This document shows positions 1 to 10,623 of a stretch of DNA of 64,000 nucleotides, piece after piece. Source of the stretch: Gracilariopsis chorda (Eukaryota > Rhodophyta > Florideophyceae > Gracilariales > Gracilariaceae); assembly GCA_003194525.1 (NCBI GenBank), contig NBIV01000270.1, positions 48,518 through 112,517 on the forward strand, given 5' to 3'. Below the pieces are notes generated by a model. The model saw only the letters and a list, made by a program, of their open reading frames with translations, searched no databases and was not told the DNA's origin. Position 1 is the first letter of the stretch. Every line of letters begins with the position of its first letter. A program made the translations under genes and the position numbers.

Positions 1-1246
1 CATCTATCACACTACGCCCCCATGGGAGGTCACCCAGGTGGGAGAAAACTCTACCTAACCCTGCGAAGGGATTTCTAATGGCCTGCCATGGCGGTGGATT
101 GCTACGAAACTGTGCGGTTCTGTAGCGAATGCGTGAAGAATCGCGTTAAGCTCCGCAAAAATGCGAAGAAGATGAAACGATTCCCAGCAAGCGCGCCGCT
201 CGAGTTTATCGCGATCGACATTCTCGGACCACTACTCACCACGAAACGTGGAAATAAGTTTCTACTTGTCATTACCGACCGCTTTTCTAAGCTGGTACGG
301 ACTGTCCCTCTTCGGGGGATAACCGCTCCCACGGTAGCCCAGGCTCTGGTGACGCACTGGATTTTCGTCTACGGTCCCCCTGTGGAGATGCTCTCCGATA
401 ACGGGAAACAATTCGCGAGCAAGTTCTTCCAGGATGTTTGTCGCATCCTGGATGTCAAGAACTTGTTCGCGACTGCCTACTCCCCCAATGTAATGGGCAA
501 GTTGAACGGTTTAACCGGACGTTACTCGCGGCGTTACGTTCCTACGTCGCAGACCACCCAACGAATTGGGATCTCTACTCTGATGCGGTAACCTACGCGT
601 ACAATACGCAGGTACACCGGACTACCGGAGTTTCGCCATTCGAGTTAGTTCTATCTACAACACCCCGCCTGTGGCGCTGGAACCCCAAGCTACCTTGGAT
701 AATTTCCCATCAGTGGGTATCTACCAGCAGCAATGGAAGCAATGGATTTCCAAGCTGGTCCCCGCTGCGCGGAAGTCTATGGCACGGGCCCAAGCCGCTT
801 ACAAGCGGGATTGTGATGCTCGCTTGCGAGGGAAACCGTCCCCGATTCGGGCGAATAACTACGTCTTCATCAGGAAGGAGTACTACAACCCGGAACGGGA
901 GAAGCGCCATAAACTCACGCCTGTGGCGGATGGACCATTCAAGGTCATCTCTGTAAACACCGGCACTGTCGTGGTAGACATGGGCGACACGCACGAACGG
1001 ATTTCCCGTGATCATGTTGTTCTTGCCCCTCCTCCCTCGTCAGAGATAGTCCTGAATTCAGGCAATACCGTTTCTACGGACTCTGCAACACCAGAATCAT
1101 CCGGGAGTACTAGGCCTACGGTACTACCACACCCCAGCCGGGGACTCTCAGACCTACCGACCCTGTCGGACTCACCGGCTCAGCCGGGTAATTCGTGCCT
1201 CTCAGCGCCCGTCTTTACCACGCCCGCCCCCTTGGCGCGAATTTAA
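1..1246 (+). pseudogene. Integrase end of gypsy pol, decayed
   Basis: Frame 1 from base 1 reads the HHCC zinc domain (HLSHYA at the start, CSEC near 121) and the integrase core with AIDILG and SDNGKQF. A TAA at 76-78 replaces a Tyr codon that the copy near 60440 still has. A one-base loss near 492 moves the reading to frame 3, where QCNGQVERFN carries the catalytic Glu. A second one-base loss near 660 moves it to frame 2, which reads the GPY/F-like region (EYYNPEREKR, GPFKVIS) and stops at TAA 1244-1246. All breaks were placed by comparison with the pol gene at 57947-62071. Strand transfer by this copy is not possible. Confidence 0.9.
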
Positions 1247-1387
1247 ACCCACCAGGCGGGGAATGTTCTCCCTTATCCCGCCGCTCCGTCTAAGGAGGGG
1301 GAGGAGAACACTCGTTTTCGAGGAAAGATATTGCCGTCGCAACGGGAAACACGTAACATAGGGAACACTGACCTTGGAGCACGGAAT

Positions 1388-2818
1388 ATGTCACACGACA
1401 CTAATCCCCCGTTCTCGGGCAGTGCTGCGCAACAGGAAACAGACGCGCAGGCCCGGCAAAAGCGGCAATTATACCGTCCGTCACGGGAAAACAAGAAGCT
1501 CCCCCCCGAAACCGCAGCAGCGGAAATGCAATCGCCCAATCCATCCCCGGAGGCATCGCCACAAACGCGGGAAATATACCGTGCTACACGGGAAGTTAAA
1601 GGGCAACTACCGCACACCCCTGTCAGGGAAGGATCCCCGATAAGGGAGTATGGTGACGATCGCCCCCAATCACCTGAGCAGAGCGATGCATCGAAGCCGC
1701 CAATGGCGGAAGCCCCCGCAGAAGCGTTCCAATTAGGTTCAGCAGACCCGCGCCCCGCGGAGAAGAGGCGCCCAGATACGCCAGCGCCGCTGGGAAATAC
1801 CCACACCCCTCTTGGGGAAAAAGGCAGCCAAGCCGCAGTCGAAGCTTCAGGCCCTGGTGCACAAGCGCCGGAAACGCCTCCCGTCGTCGACGGAATCGAA
1901 GCCCCCGCTCCGGGGAATACTTTGCGCCAACTTCCGAAACGCTGCGGCGAAGAACCGAGGAACTCGGGAAAAATGCGCGCCATCGCACGCTCGAAACCAG
2001 TCGTACCGGACGCTGTCCCTCCTCAAGGAGACGGTGCACCGCACTTAGCAGCAAGGCCCCTGAAAAGGGTGTCATTGGCACCTGCCCGGCACCCCCAAAA
2101 GGGGAATTTTGACCAAAATCCCGGTGTACCGGAGTTAGCCCCAGGCAGCCCGTCAGTAGCCGGGGACACCACGGCATCGCCGGAACATATGGTGCAGAGC
2201 ACTCGTGCGCCTGGCAGGGAGGCGGTTCGCCATCCAATCACCGTGTCACACGGGACCCCCCAGGGGATCGTGGAAACGCCGATTCCGCAGGAGCGGTCGT
2301 CTTCCCGCAAACTCACGGTTTGTGAGCTCCACCGCGAAGGCGGAGCCCAAGTCTCCCGCCGACTGGCGGTTCGCCCGGCCTACCGTGATGACGTGAACAA
2401 TGACGCCCCTCTGGGGAATAACTTGGCGGTGAAAACCGTGACGCCAAACACCCTCTTGAGGGATATCCTCGCGCACGAGCAGCGGCAGCTACCACAGCGC
2501 ACGGCAACGCCGGAGTTATCGCCGAACAACCTGCTAAGGGACATTATACCGCACAGCGGGCAACCCTCACAATGGAGTACAACCACCACCCGGCACGGCC
2601 GGCAGGTCTACGAACGAGAGTTCGTAGTAGACCGACTTGTCGGACACACCTGGGACCAGGATGGTATTCTACAATACCGCGTCCGCTGGTACGGGTATGA
2701 CCCCAGTGGGGATACGTGGGAGCCAATCGAACACCTCCCATGGTCGCAGGTCGTGCGATACCACCGTCAAACGGGAACTGCAGCTCCAGCCACGCTGGTA
2801 AATGCCCAAGTTGGGTAA
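1388..2818 (+). CDS. Chromodomain ORF of gypsy element
   Basis: About 476 residues from ATG 1388. It shares the frame of the last integrase segment and is separated from it by the TAA at 1244, so it was probably once fused to pol. The first 400 or so residues are a Pro/Ser/Arg-rich low-complexity linker with recurring SREN, TREI and TREV motifs. The last 60 residues form a chromodomain (FVVDRLV, YRVRWYGY, TWEPIEHL). Chromodomains on integrases bind methylated histone tails and direct insertion to chromatin, which is known for chromoviruses. The DNA of the linker is crowded with short C-run/G-run inverted repeats. The ORF is open, but the element it belongs to is dead. Confidence 0.75.
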   Translation: MSHDTNPPFSGSAAQQETDAQARQKRQLYRPSRENKKLPPETAAAEMQSPNPSPEASPQTREIYRATREVKGQLPHTPVREGSPIREYGDDRPQSPEQSDASKPPMAEAPAEAFQLGSADPRPAEKRRPDTPAPLGNTHTPLGEKGSQAAVEASGPGAQAPETPPVVDGIEAPAPGNTLRQLPKRCGEEPRNSGKMRAIARSKPVVPDAVPPQGDGAPHLAARPLKRVSLAPARHPQKGNFDQNPGVPELAPGSPSVAGDTTASPEHMVQSTRAPGREAVRHPITVSHGTPQGIVETPIPQERSSSRKLTVCELHREGGAQVSRRLAVRPAYRDDVNNDAPLGNNLAVKTVTPNTLLRDILAHEQRQLPQRTATPELSPNNLLRDIIPHSGQPSQWSTTTTRHGRQVYEREFVVDRLVGHTWDQDGILQYRVRWYGYDPSGDTWEPIEHLPWSQVVRYHRQTGTAAPATLVNAQVG

Positions 2819-3137
2819 CGTTCCCGCGCGAACGGAGGGCAATAGGAAATGATAACAAGGCAAGGTCCGTCGAAGACGGGGAACTCAAACGAGAATCACC
2901 GTTCTAAACGGGAAAGATTATTCAAGGAAGCAGCTAGCTCCCCACAACACTATACTACACTAGCTGGCTATGCCAGGAAAAAAGAACCAGGAAACAACGG
3001 CTGCGATATCAGGGGCTAGTGACTGTGATGCAGAGGAATTTATCGGAGAACCGGAGACGGCCCATGCGCTTTTATCACCCATTTTCGTCTGGGAACCCTC
3101 CGCGTCCGCGATCGTTTTCCCATCTTAGGGGGGGATA

Positions 3138-3963
3138 TGAAGTGCAACGCCCTCAGGGAGGGATTCTTGGTACTTGAATGCTTTCCCGATATTATCGGTT
3201 GTGTAGTGTGTATATGAACTACACCCCACAATGGTGGATATGGACACGTGGGACACGGTTTTGGGTCAATTGGCGGTTGGCCACAGTAGTGGATGTTGCC
3301 ACGAAATGTGGAGTATTTTAGTTGATTTTATTTATTATTTTCACACCCATTTCTGGGAAGCTAGTACTTAGTGCGACGGCGCACTGCCGTCGCACCAGTA
3401 AACCTTCCCCAACAAGGGACCCCAACCTGGGGAATTAGCTCTAGTTGTTACCGCTTGCGCGCGTGCTCTACTTCTCCTTGGAGGGAAACGCCGTGAACCA
3501 CGGGACATCTAACCCCCTTGCACATCTAAAGGGACCCATCACTGGGAGTCATATTATTCCAATTGCATTGGTGTTTCGCCCTGTATAGGGATATTGTTAC
3601 CGGCATCGCCGTTTGCCCCCGTCGCTCTCGCGACCCACTTCGCCCTCTCTTCCTCCTCTTCGCCCTTCTTTCTTCCCCTTTTTAGGGTAGCACCTCCCGC
3701 TATCCGCGGCTCTCGTGTGCGCATCCGCTCACACACCCCCACTTACGTGGAAACCTACCACTGGGGAGGACGCATTCCCGCTCTCGCGGATACCGATTCT
3801 TGTCCTAAACCCTCTTGCACTAGTCGCGAAGGGTGGCCTCGTTCTTACAAACCGGCTCCGCCGTGCCACCCCTAGAGGGGCTCTACCCAACTGGATTCAC
3901 CTCCACGGAGGAAAGATCCCGAACGTCTTTCGGTGTTTCTCCCCTTTGGGGCGTTGCACCACA
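3138..3963 (+). repeat. 3' LTR, 826 bp
   Basis: Begins TGAAGTGCAACGCC after a G-rich purine tract and ends GGCGTTGCACCACA, so its ends form an imperfect inverted repeat. A reverse-complement copy of exactly the same length lies at 20165-20990. It contains many micro-hairpins, for example CTCCTTGGAG near 3474, CCCTGTATAGGG near 3580 and CCCCTAGAGGGG near 3870. The plus ORF running through it (3715-4107) is an accident of LTR sequence joined to copia coding sequence. Confidence 0.92.
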
Positions 3964-5007
3964 GGATTAATATCGCGCGGAACGTGGAAAGTCGTTAGAC
4001 AAGAAGAAGTGTCAGAAGACGCCAATATCCTCACTGGCCGCTTTGTGCTCGCCATCAAAAATCCTGAGAGTAGTGAAGAGATATTTAAAGCCAGATTTGT
4101 CGCCTAAGGGCACAAAGATCCAGAAAAAGCTTTTCTAGTGCACAATTCGCCTAATCTAAGACAATATTCAACCCAAATTCTCGTTACCGGCGCCGCTATT
4201 CTTGGAGATAGAGTATGGAACACAGATGTTCGTCAAGCATACTTGCAATCCGCACAGAAGCTCATGCGTAAAGTATACCTGAAGCCTCCAAAAGAACTGG
4301 AACTTCCAGCACACATGTTGTTGGAACTTCTCCGCCCTCTTTATGGACTCTCAGACTCTGGAGACTATTGGTACAGAACAATAACAACTCATCTGAAAGA
4401 AGACCTAGGAATGACCATGACGAAAGGAGATCTGTCACTGTTTATGAAACACGAACAGGCAAAGCTCATTGGCTTAACCGGCGTTTACGTATATGACCTC
4501 CTTCAATGCGGAACCGATCAATTCCTGCAACAGGCAAAGCTCACCGTTCAGAAGTTTGAATCAAAGGACTTAGAAATGGATTCCGCTTTATTCGCAGGCG
4601 TAAGAGTACGCAAAACCGATAAAGGATTTTCACTAAGTCAGGAACATTATGCCAAACGATTGCGAATTCGTCCAAAAGATTGCACCTTCTCTGATTTCCG
4701 TTCATTGAGACATAAACTTGCTTGGTTGACCCAAACGCGACCAGATATTTGCTGTGCTGTCGACATGGCTGCTCAAGTTACGGAACAATCTTTCTCAAGC
4801 GAAGATGTGAAGAACATCAACAAAGTCGTAAAACATATTCAGAAAAGTCAAAATGTAAATCTGATATATGTGAAACTTGATATTAATTCACTCCGCATCA
4901 AGGTATATTCCGATTCATCATTTGCGAACAAGGCAGACAATTCATCCCAGATCGGATTCATTATTCTTCTCGTGGACAAGTTAAATAACTGCAATATTCT
5001 TCATTTC
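3964..5007 (+). pseudogene. Ty1/copia reverse transcriptase, left part
   Basis: Reads the copia reverse transcriptase and the start of RNase H: GRFVLAIK, FKARFVA, WNTDVRQAYLQS, LLRPLYGLSDSG, TRPDICCAV, VYSDSSFANK. A TAA near 4105 replaces the Gln usual in FVAQGHKD. The catalytic YVDDL motif reads YVYDLL, so the metal-binding site is lost. The left end is cut by the LTR at 3963 and the right end by the insertion at 5008. Coding resumes at 9294. Copia polyproteins are usually 1300 residues or longer; only the last third is present here. Confidence 0.9.
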
Positions 5008-5051
5008 TGTAGTGCAATACCCGCAAGCGGGACAACACACGAAGACGTTCA
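5008..5051 (-). repeat. Remnant of 3' LTR, 44 bp
   Basis: These 44 bases match 8394-8437 at the inner end of the other LTR almost perfectly (TGTAGTGCAATAC... to GACGTTC). At 5052 the sequence changes to pol coding on the minus strand. The joint falls on a short match (GAACG), as expected for microhomology-mediated deletion. Confidence 0.88.
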
Positions 5052-6166
5052 CGGTGCGATTCCGGCACATGAACGAGGTCGAGTTCCTCGAGTTCTTTCA
5101 CGGGATCAATCCGGTCGTAACTCGTTGGAACGGGCTTAGCATCCGAGCATTTCGGCATTTGGACGGCAGTGTCCTCCCCCTTCTCAGAGTGAACGAGGCC
5201 GAGGACATCGGCGGCGGTCATTCTCGTGGGAACCATCGCGGTGGGGTGGGGCATTACCGAACCAATGACTTGGTTCTTCACCAGTGACTGGGGCGTAGAG
5301 CCTAGATTGGTGACCAGCACGTTGAACGGTTTGTCGGGCTCAATTTGAGCTACTCCATTCGCCACGGCGAGTTGATACCTATCATATAGGGATGAAAGGG
5401 GTTGAATTACTCGTAAACAGTGTTGACGGGAAGTGACTCGTACCCAAACTTGGGATTGCGGTGGGAGCTGGACAGACGCGGCAATGCGGAGCGTTGTAGA
5501 GTCCCGGGAAGCCGGTGGGGGTTCCTGCGCAGCAGGTAATGGAACGTTCTTCTTCGAGGCACGTCGTAGAGGACGACGTACGATCGGAACGGAGGAGCCG
5601 CCTTCCATTTCCACACGTCTTAGACGGGGCCTGATTGCATCGACGAATCTGTCACAGAAGTCGCATCCCAAGATCAAAGGGGCAGCAAGTTTCCGACAAA
5701 CAATAAAGTCGAGTTTCACAAGAAAGGAGCCAAGGCGCACGACCAGGTCGATTGTCCCAACCGTTGATAACTGGTTATCATTCGCATCCGCGACATCCGG
5801 TTTCATGCCTTGACGGATCTGAGACTGCAATGAAGGTGGCAGGAGCGACTCAACGATGAACTTCGGGCCTGCATCTGTGTCCAAAACAGTGAGAACTCGC
5901 ACCATAAACTGGGTGGAAAGGCCAAGGTCAGCATATACCTTGTAGTTTCTCTTGGCCATTACCAAAACTCTGTCCGGGAACCGGTTGTTTCGAACACGTT
6001 TCCACGGTCGACGCAGAACACGAAAGTGTTCAGAGTTCACGTCTGAGACGGCCTGTTTCCTAGTAAGGATTTTGACCGGGGAGCGAGGCAGTGACGCCTC
6101 GGGCGCCTTCAACCTCAACTCTGAGGGCGCCTCTCCCGTAGGGGAGACTGCCGAAATCAGTTTTCC
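5052..6166 (-). pseudogene. Gypsy protease and start of pol, truncated
   Basis: Minus-strand coding for the retroviral-type aspartic protease (VLDTDAGP for the usual LDTGA, and LILGCDFCDRF). It continues to the ESHRER segment that precedes reverse transcriptase in the fuller copy near 58630. It then runs by chance through the LTR remnant. The reading frame is -1 relative to gag, as in the element at 55 kb, and it is open upstream to the A-rich site at 6160-6166. The active-site Gly is replaced, and reverse transcriptase, RNase H and integrase are absent, so it cannot work alone. Confidence 0.85.
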
Positions 6167-6240
6167 TGAGCCCGTTCCGCCTGAGGCGGGGTCTCAGAAT
6201 CCTGAACCACTAGCAGTGGAGCGCTAGCGGGGGTGTCTTG

Positions 6241-8157
6241 TCAAACAAGACGGGGGTTAGTGACCTGCTCAGCAGGGGAAAGCAAGGCGTGTCGCGGGTT
6301 CGTATCCGGGATATTGCAGGGGACGTCCGTCTTCGCTCGTAAGTACGATGCAATCGGAACGGTCTGCTTCTCCGCTGGAGTAAGGGCTTCATAGTTACAG
6401 ATCACTCGGTTTAATTCTCTCAAAGTGAGGATGCAGTCCGCTGAAATGTGACCGTGTTCGTAACATATGTGGCATATGACTCCAGAGCATGGGGGCGGCT
6501 GACCGGAACGAGCATCCGTGTGTCTCACCGCTGGGCGGGTATCCTTCCATCCGGGACGACTGTGCCGGAGGGCACCATTCGCATAGGGAATGCGAGGTCC
6601 GTCAACACGGGGTCCGTCAACATAGAGCAGGGAATTCTCCTGAGCTGTGTCGTAGGACGCATCCGTCGTGGACGGCAGTTCCGTGGTTGGAATAGACTGA
6701 GCACCGGCCTGAGCGAGGTACCCGTTATCGTAGTCCCTTGAAGGGCGTCCACTCGCTGCTAGCGATAAAGACGGAGAACTGGATTCCATCATCAACGCCT
6801 TGGCGGAACGAGACTTCGATGCAGGGATACGAGCTCGAAGTGCATCACCTTCCGCTTGCGCGTGTTGAATCAACCCCAGGTAGGTGGTGTTACGACGATC
6901 CTCCCGATATCGGGCCACCAGCGTACGGATTGCCCGATCCAATCCATCGATGTACATGGTGCAGCGCTCTCCAGAGGAGTAAACATTGCCACACCTTTGG
7001 AAAGCATTATTAAGGCGTACCGAGAATTCGGTTTCCGTCTCTCCAGATTTCTGGCGGGTATCGCGTAAAGCGAGAATAGCCGCCTGAATAGCGTTGTTCG
7101 TCGCGTAGGATCGCAAGAGGTACTAAACCGCTTCCGGCCAGCACGTTACATCTCCTTCGGAGGCTCGGGAAGAACCTCTTACAGAGTTGTATTGATCCTC
7201 GGCGAGGCCACGTAGAAAATACGGTAGGGCAATAAGCGCCTGTCCTTCGTTCATACCAAGTATGTCCACTTCGGAAACGAATCTTCCGAGGAAGTCTAAC
7301 ACCAATATTGGATCCTCTCCAGAAAAGAATTGGTTACGAAGGGAAAGCTGCATACGCTTTATGCAGTCCTTCACCTTACCTGTACCACGGGTTGTACGAT
7401 CCAATGAGGAGTCCTCAAGCCGATAATATCGGTACGATACCAACCTCTTGTAGAGGGGATTAGTAAATTTGAGTTCCCTCAATCCTAAGTGTTTCCTTCC
7501 CTTCCTCCGGGGGCGAATCACACCTTGGGTGGAACAAGACCGTTTAGAATGGGACGGGCGTCGGCGACGATCATCGTCCGACGAAGAATCCAACGACACC
7601 GAACCATCTGAATGGCGAGAATCCTGTGAAGACAGGGAGGAATCCGACGAGTCGGGATAGTGCTCGGGCTGCTTCTTACGAGTGCGGCGGGTAGAATCTT
7701 TCTTCTCGCGCTTCGCTTTTTGCGAGACAGCAGCGGCCTCACCCGGGACGTTGTCATCCATCAAGATAGTTTGCTCCAACGTCCTCAGACGGGCACTGAC
7801 ACGATCAAATCGGGTTTCCACATTCTCAACATAGTTGGCAGGGCCACCAAAACATTCCAACAAAGTGTTGAAATCCACCCTTAAAAGGCGAATGTCCTCA
7901 GCCAAATCCTTCATAGAAGAGGTATCAAACCTGAAACGCAGGACTTCAAACTCCTCCACGAGGGCATTGTGTACTTCACGCATCTCCTCAAGCTGGGCTT
8001 GGACACTAGGGGGGGCGTCGGTATCGGGGTCTCCCCTCCGGGGTGCAGCTAAATCGGCAGAAGCCGGGTCGACACCAGAGTTGGGAGCGTCCTTCAACGC
8101 CTTAGGCGGGGGTTTCTGGGCTCTCGACGAGTCTTGGCGCTTCGACTTGCCTTTCAA
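6241..8157 (-). pseudogene. Gypsy gag, one nonsense codon
   Basis: Gag polyprotein in two same-frame parts split by a TAG at 7123-7125, where the related gag at 55470 has a His codon (WPEAVHYLL). The N-terminal half has a coiled region, a Ser/Asp-rich stretch and the conserved block GLRELKFTNPLYKRL. The centre matches capsid-like GEDPILVLDFLGRF. The C-terminal part has a CCHC zinc knuckle (CHICYEHGHISADC). Gag packages element RNA. This copy ends at TGA 6241, earlier than the homologue. Confidence 0.85.
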
Positions 8158-8368
8158 AGTGGCACGTCGAGGGTGGCCAGCGGGGACCTTCGAGATCTCT
8201 GCCTGTTGCCTGTTTTACGTCACTGACGGAACGACTCCGCGTGACAACGGGTTCGGCGGAGGATGGTCGCCGAGACATGTGTAGACCAAAAACTCCCACG
8301 AAGTGGTAACAAACCAAAAGTTTGGACTGTGAATCTCCGAGGAGAGGTAATACAAAACCTAACCGTTT

Positions 8369-8390
8369 CCGATTCTAGGTCGGGAGACCA
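8369..8390 (-). promoter_or_regulatory. Primer binding site
   Basis: On the minus strand TGGTCTCCCGACC follows the LTR end (CTACA) after three bases. The same motif follows the 5' LTR at 55323. LTR elements start minus-strand DNA on a tRNA 3' end, and TGG pairs with the tRNA CCA. I cannot name the tRNA. Confidence 0.75.
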
Positions 8391-8393
8391 CTT

Positions 8394-9293
8394 TGTAGTG
8401 CAATACCGGCAAGCGGGACAACACACGAAGACGTTCGGATCTTCCCCTCTGGAGGGTAACACAGCGAACGGAGCCTCTCCGGATGAGCACGACGAAGTCG
8501 GGTTGTAAAGCCGAGGCTCACCCTCACACCAAGCAGGGAGAGTTGAAACGGTAGGATTAGGACCACTAAGAATGGGAAAACAGCCCTCCCAAGGAGTACG
8601 AGTCCACGTAAGTGGGGGAAGACGTCACGGGATACCGGCACGAGAGACACGCGTCAGCGGTGACGAGCAACCACACAAAGGGGTAGAAACCACGAGAGTG
8701 GGGTAAGGGAAATACGGGGGATGCCCGATTGGGGCGACGGGGGTGTGGGCCAACGGGACCACGGAAAAAGGTACAGAAGAACCCTATACAGGGGCGAGAA
8801 CACGGCGGTGGTGAATTAAGTGACAAGTGCCCAAGGCGGTGATACTCCTAGTGACGCAAGGTGGATAGGTCTACCGCTAGTAACGCGGCTTTACCTCCGA
8901 GGAGCGTAGAAGACTCGCAAAAGCGGAAAAGACTTAGAGTCAAGAAACCTGGTTGGGGAAGTTTACTCAGTGTCAGGGCGAGGTCGCCGAGCCACTATAT
9001 AGTGTAGTAATCTCCCTACTGTAGCGTAGATAAATAATAAATAATAAATATAAGTTGACTAAATGTCCACACCGTGGTGCCATCCTCCTCTTGACTATCG
9101 GTGTCACACGTGGTCCACTCACGCCTTGGGCGGCACACGGCGCATGCACAGGTGTGCACCTGGTGCACAGTGCGGATCCGCTGAGGGCTGAGACACCCGT
9201 TAATAGCGGTAGTAATCATAAACACGCGAAAGCGGCAAAAACACCAAATCCACAGGGCATCGCTGAGTCTTCCTCCTTGAAGATTGCACTTCA
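8394..9293 (-). repeat. 5' LTR, 900 bp
   Basis: On the minus strand it begins TGAAGTGCAATC (at 9293) and ends GGTATTGCACTACA (at 8394). The outer edge abuts the ATTTC duplication and the inner edge the primer site. Micro-hairpins of the CCTC/GAGG type are frequent. It holds no protein gene. Confidence 0.88.
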
Positions 9294-9703
9294 ATTTCTC
9301 AAGTCACAAAAGCCGGCGCGTTACCAGATTCGTCTTAGGAGGAGGGCTATACGCATTTGCAGATGCATTCGATATGGCTTACGTTATCAAACATGACTTA
9401 GAGTCAATAATTGGGAAGCAAATTCCAATCACAATGCTTACTGACTAAAAAAGTTTATTAGACGTAATAACAAAAAGCTCATCGACATCTGAAAAGCGAC
9501 CAATGATCGACATTTATGCAGTTCGTGAAGCCTACTCGAACCACGAAATTTCCGATGTTGGGTGTATCACCTCCCCCAACAACCCCGCCAATTTTTTTAC
9601 CAAAATTAAGAACGGTGATGCTATGAACCAAATTTTAAGTACTTTCACATGCGTTTTAGATATTGATCAACTAGTTATACGTGATTTTATGCGACAATTG
9701 TAA
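9294..9703 (+). pseudogene. Ty1/copia RNase H end, right part
   Basis: Continues the copia polyprotein after the nested insertion. The left part ends HFCS, and this part reads SSHKSRRVTRFVLGG, FADAFDMAYVIKHDLE, then a TGA-free stretch ending MRQL. A TAA replaces the Ser codon expected in TDSKSLLDV, a catalytic RNase H motif. The stop at 9701-9703 is the normal end of pol. Confidence 0.88.
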
Positions 9704-10623
9704 GCCATACAAAAAGAAAAGGGAATGGGAAAATAAAGTTCCGCTCATTGTCCTTGTCAGACGGTGAGGAAAAAGGAAATGGAGTGGACAATCTCACCAT
9801 TCTTGGGGATGATGAGAAAGCGTCCTGCCTTCTCACCATCCCCGAGGATGGTGTGATGGCTGCTTACAATGCCGCGTTACTGCCAGCATGTTAGGACTCT
9901 TAACTACCGAGAAAGACGACTAACATCTTTCTCTCTGAGTATAAAAGGAGGGAACAGAGCTTGGCCTTCGCCTTTCGTCTGTTTCCCAACCCATTATTAT
10001 CATCAAGTCTACCTCTTTAAGCAAAGGAATCATCCTTTTTGGGCCGCTCCTAGCTACCACTACAGGCCGCCCCTTTTTTTAAACGTATTATTTTACGACA
10101 CACACTTCTTCATTTGGTTGGACAACCTTGTCGATCTCTCCAATGACGGGCCCTCTTGCGCTGGCACGGCGGTGAGCGCAATCCGTAAACGGTAGTATCC
10201 AAGCGTTCGTAGTATAGTAGAAGTCAGAGGATAGAATAGACTTAGAAGACCAGAGCTGATAACAGCCTCTGTACGCAGCCGGACACGGACGACCGTGTTT
10301 CCCTTTACTACTAATCTTCTACTTGTCTATCTTGTCTGTCGAAGTAGAGTCCGATACGGTTCAGTAGCTAGCCTAAATGAAATTATTCTAGCTACCGGAA
10401 CGGTCTAGAACCTTCTGTTCGAACGGGAGCGCCGACGCAAGTGCGTCTTACAGCCACAAATGTACAAACATCAACGACAAGGGGTTTGAATGAATCTTGC
10501 TTCGAATCAGAACTCTGGCTCTTGTTATTATCTAGCCTTTCCACTATTGGGGGAACAAGACCACAACACAGCATCGACTCTTTTCGGCCGTTTGGAGGGC
10601 AAGCAGGGGTTTTCAAAGACGAC
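9704..10623 (+). other. Probable copia 3' non-coding end and LTR
   Basis: After the copia stop comes a purine-rich stretch (9714-9737), then an imperfect 24-bp hairpin (9795-9853), then TGTTAGGACTC near 9890, which could start an LTR. A TATA box (GTATAAAAGG) lies near 9938. I could not find the right LTR border or a second copy to compare, so the LTR call is tentative. Nothing in it codes convincingly. Confidence 0.35.

Larger units (their letters stand above)
1..3963 (+). mobile_element. Ty3/gypsy chromodomain retrotransposon, 3' part
   Basis: This is the 3' part of an LTR retrotransposon whose 5' half lies left of the window. In order it shows a decayed integrase, a long linker with a C-terminal chromodomain, a purine tract (AGGGGGGGATA, 3127-3137) and an 826-bp 3' LTR. 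The same protein order occurs in the fuller copy at 54408-64000. The base after the LTR (3964) is mid copia reverse transcriptase, so this element inserted into a copia element. Any target duplication would be GGATT (3964-3968), but its partner is outside the window. Between 2819 and 3137 I see only a 52-codon ORF (2970-3128) of unknown meaning. The pol part carries a stop and two frame breaks, so this copy is dead. Confidence 0.9.
5008..9293 (-). mobile_element. Internally deleted Ty3/gypsy element in copia
   Basis: A minus-strand gypsy element flanked by the 5-bp direct repeat ATTTC (5003-5007 and 9294-9298). It sits in the copia RNase H region, whose reading continues on the far side. It keeps a 900-bp 5' LTR (8394-9293), a primer site, gag and the protease/start of reverse transcriptase. 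It then jumps straight into the last 44 bp of the 3' LTR (5008-5051). Most of pol and of the 3' LTR are gone. The intact target duplication shows the deletion happened after insertion. Confidence 0.93.

Noticed and set aside
1273-2237. Long minus-strand ORFs opposite the chromodomain ORF
   Set aside because: They mirror GC-rich linker coding on the plus strand and show no domain.
3715-4107. 130-residue plus ORF, and its partner at 19988-20413 minus
   Set aside because: Both are LTR sequence read in frame and run into unrelated flanking sequence; not a gene.
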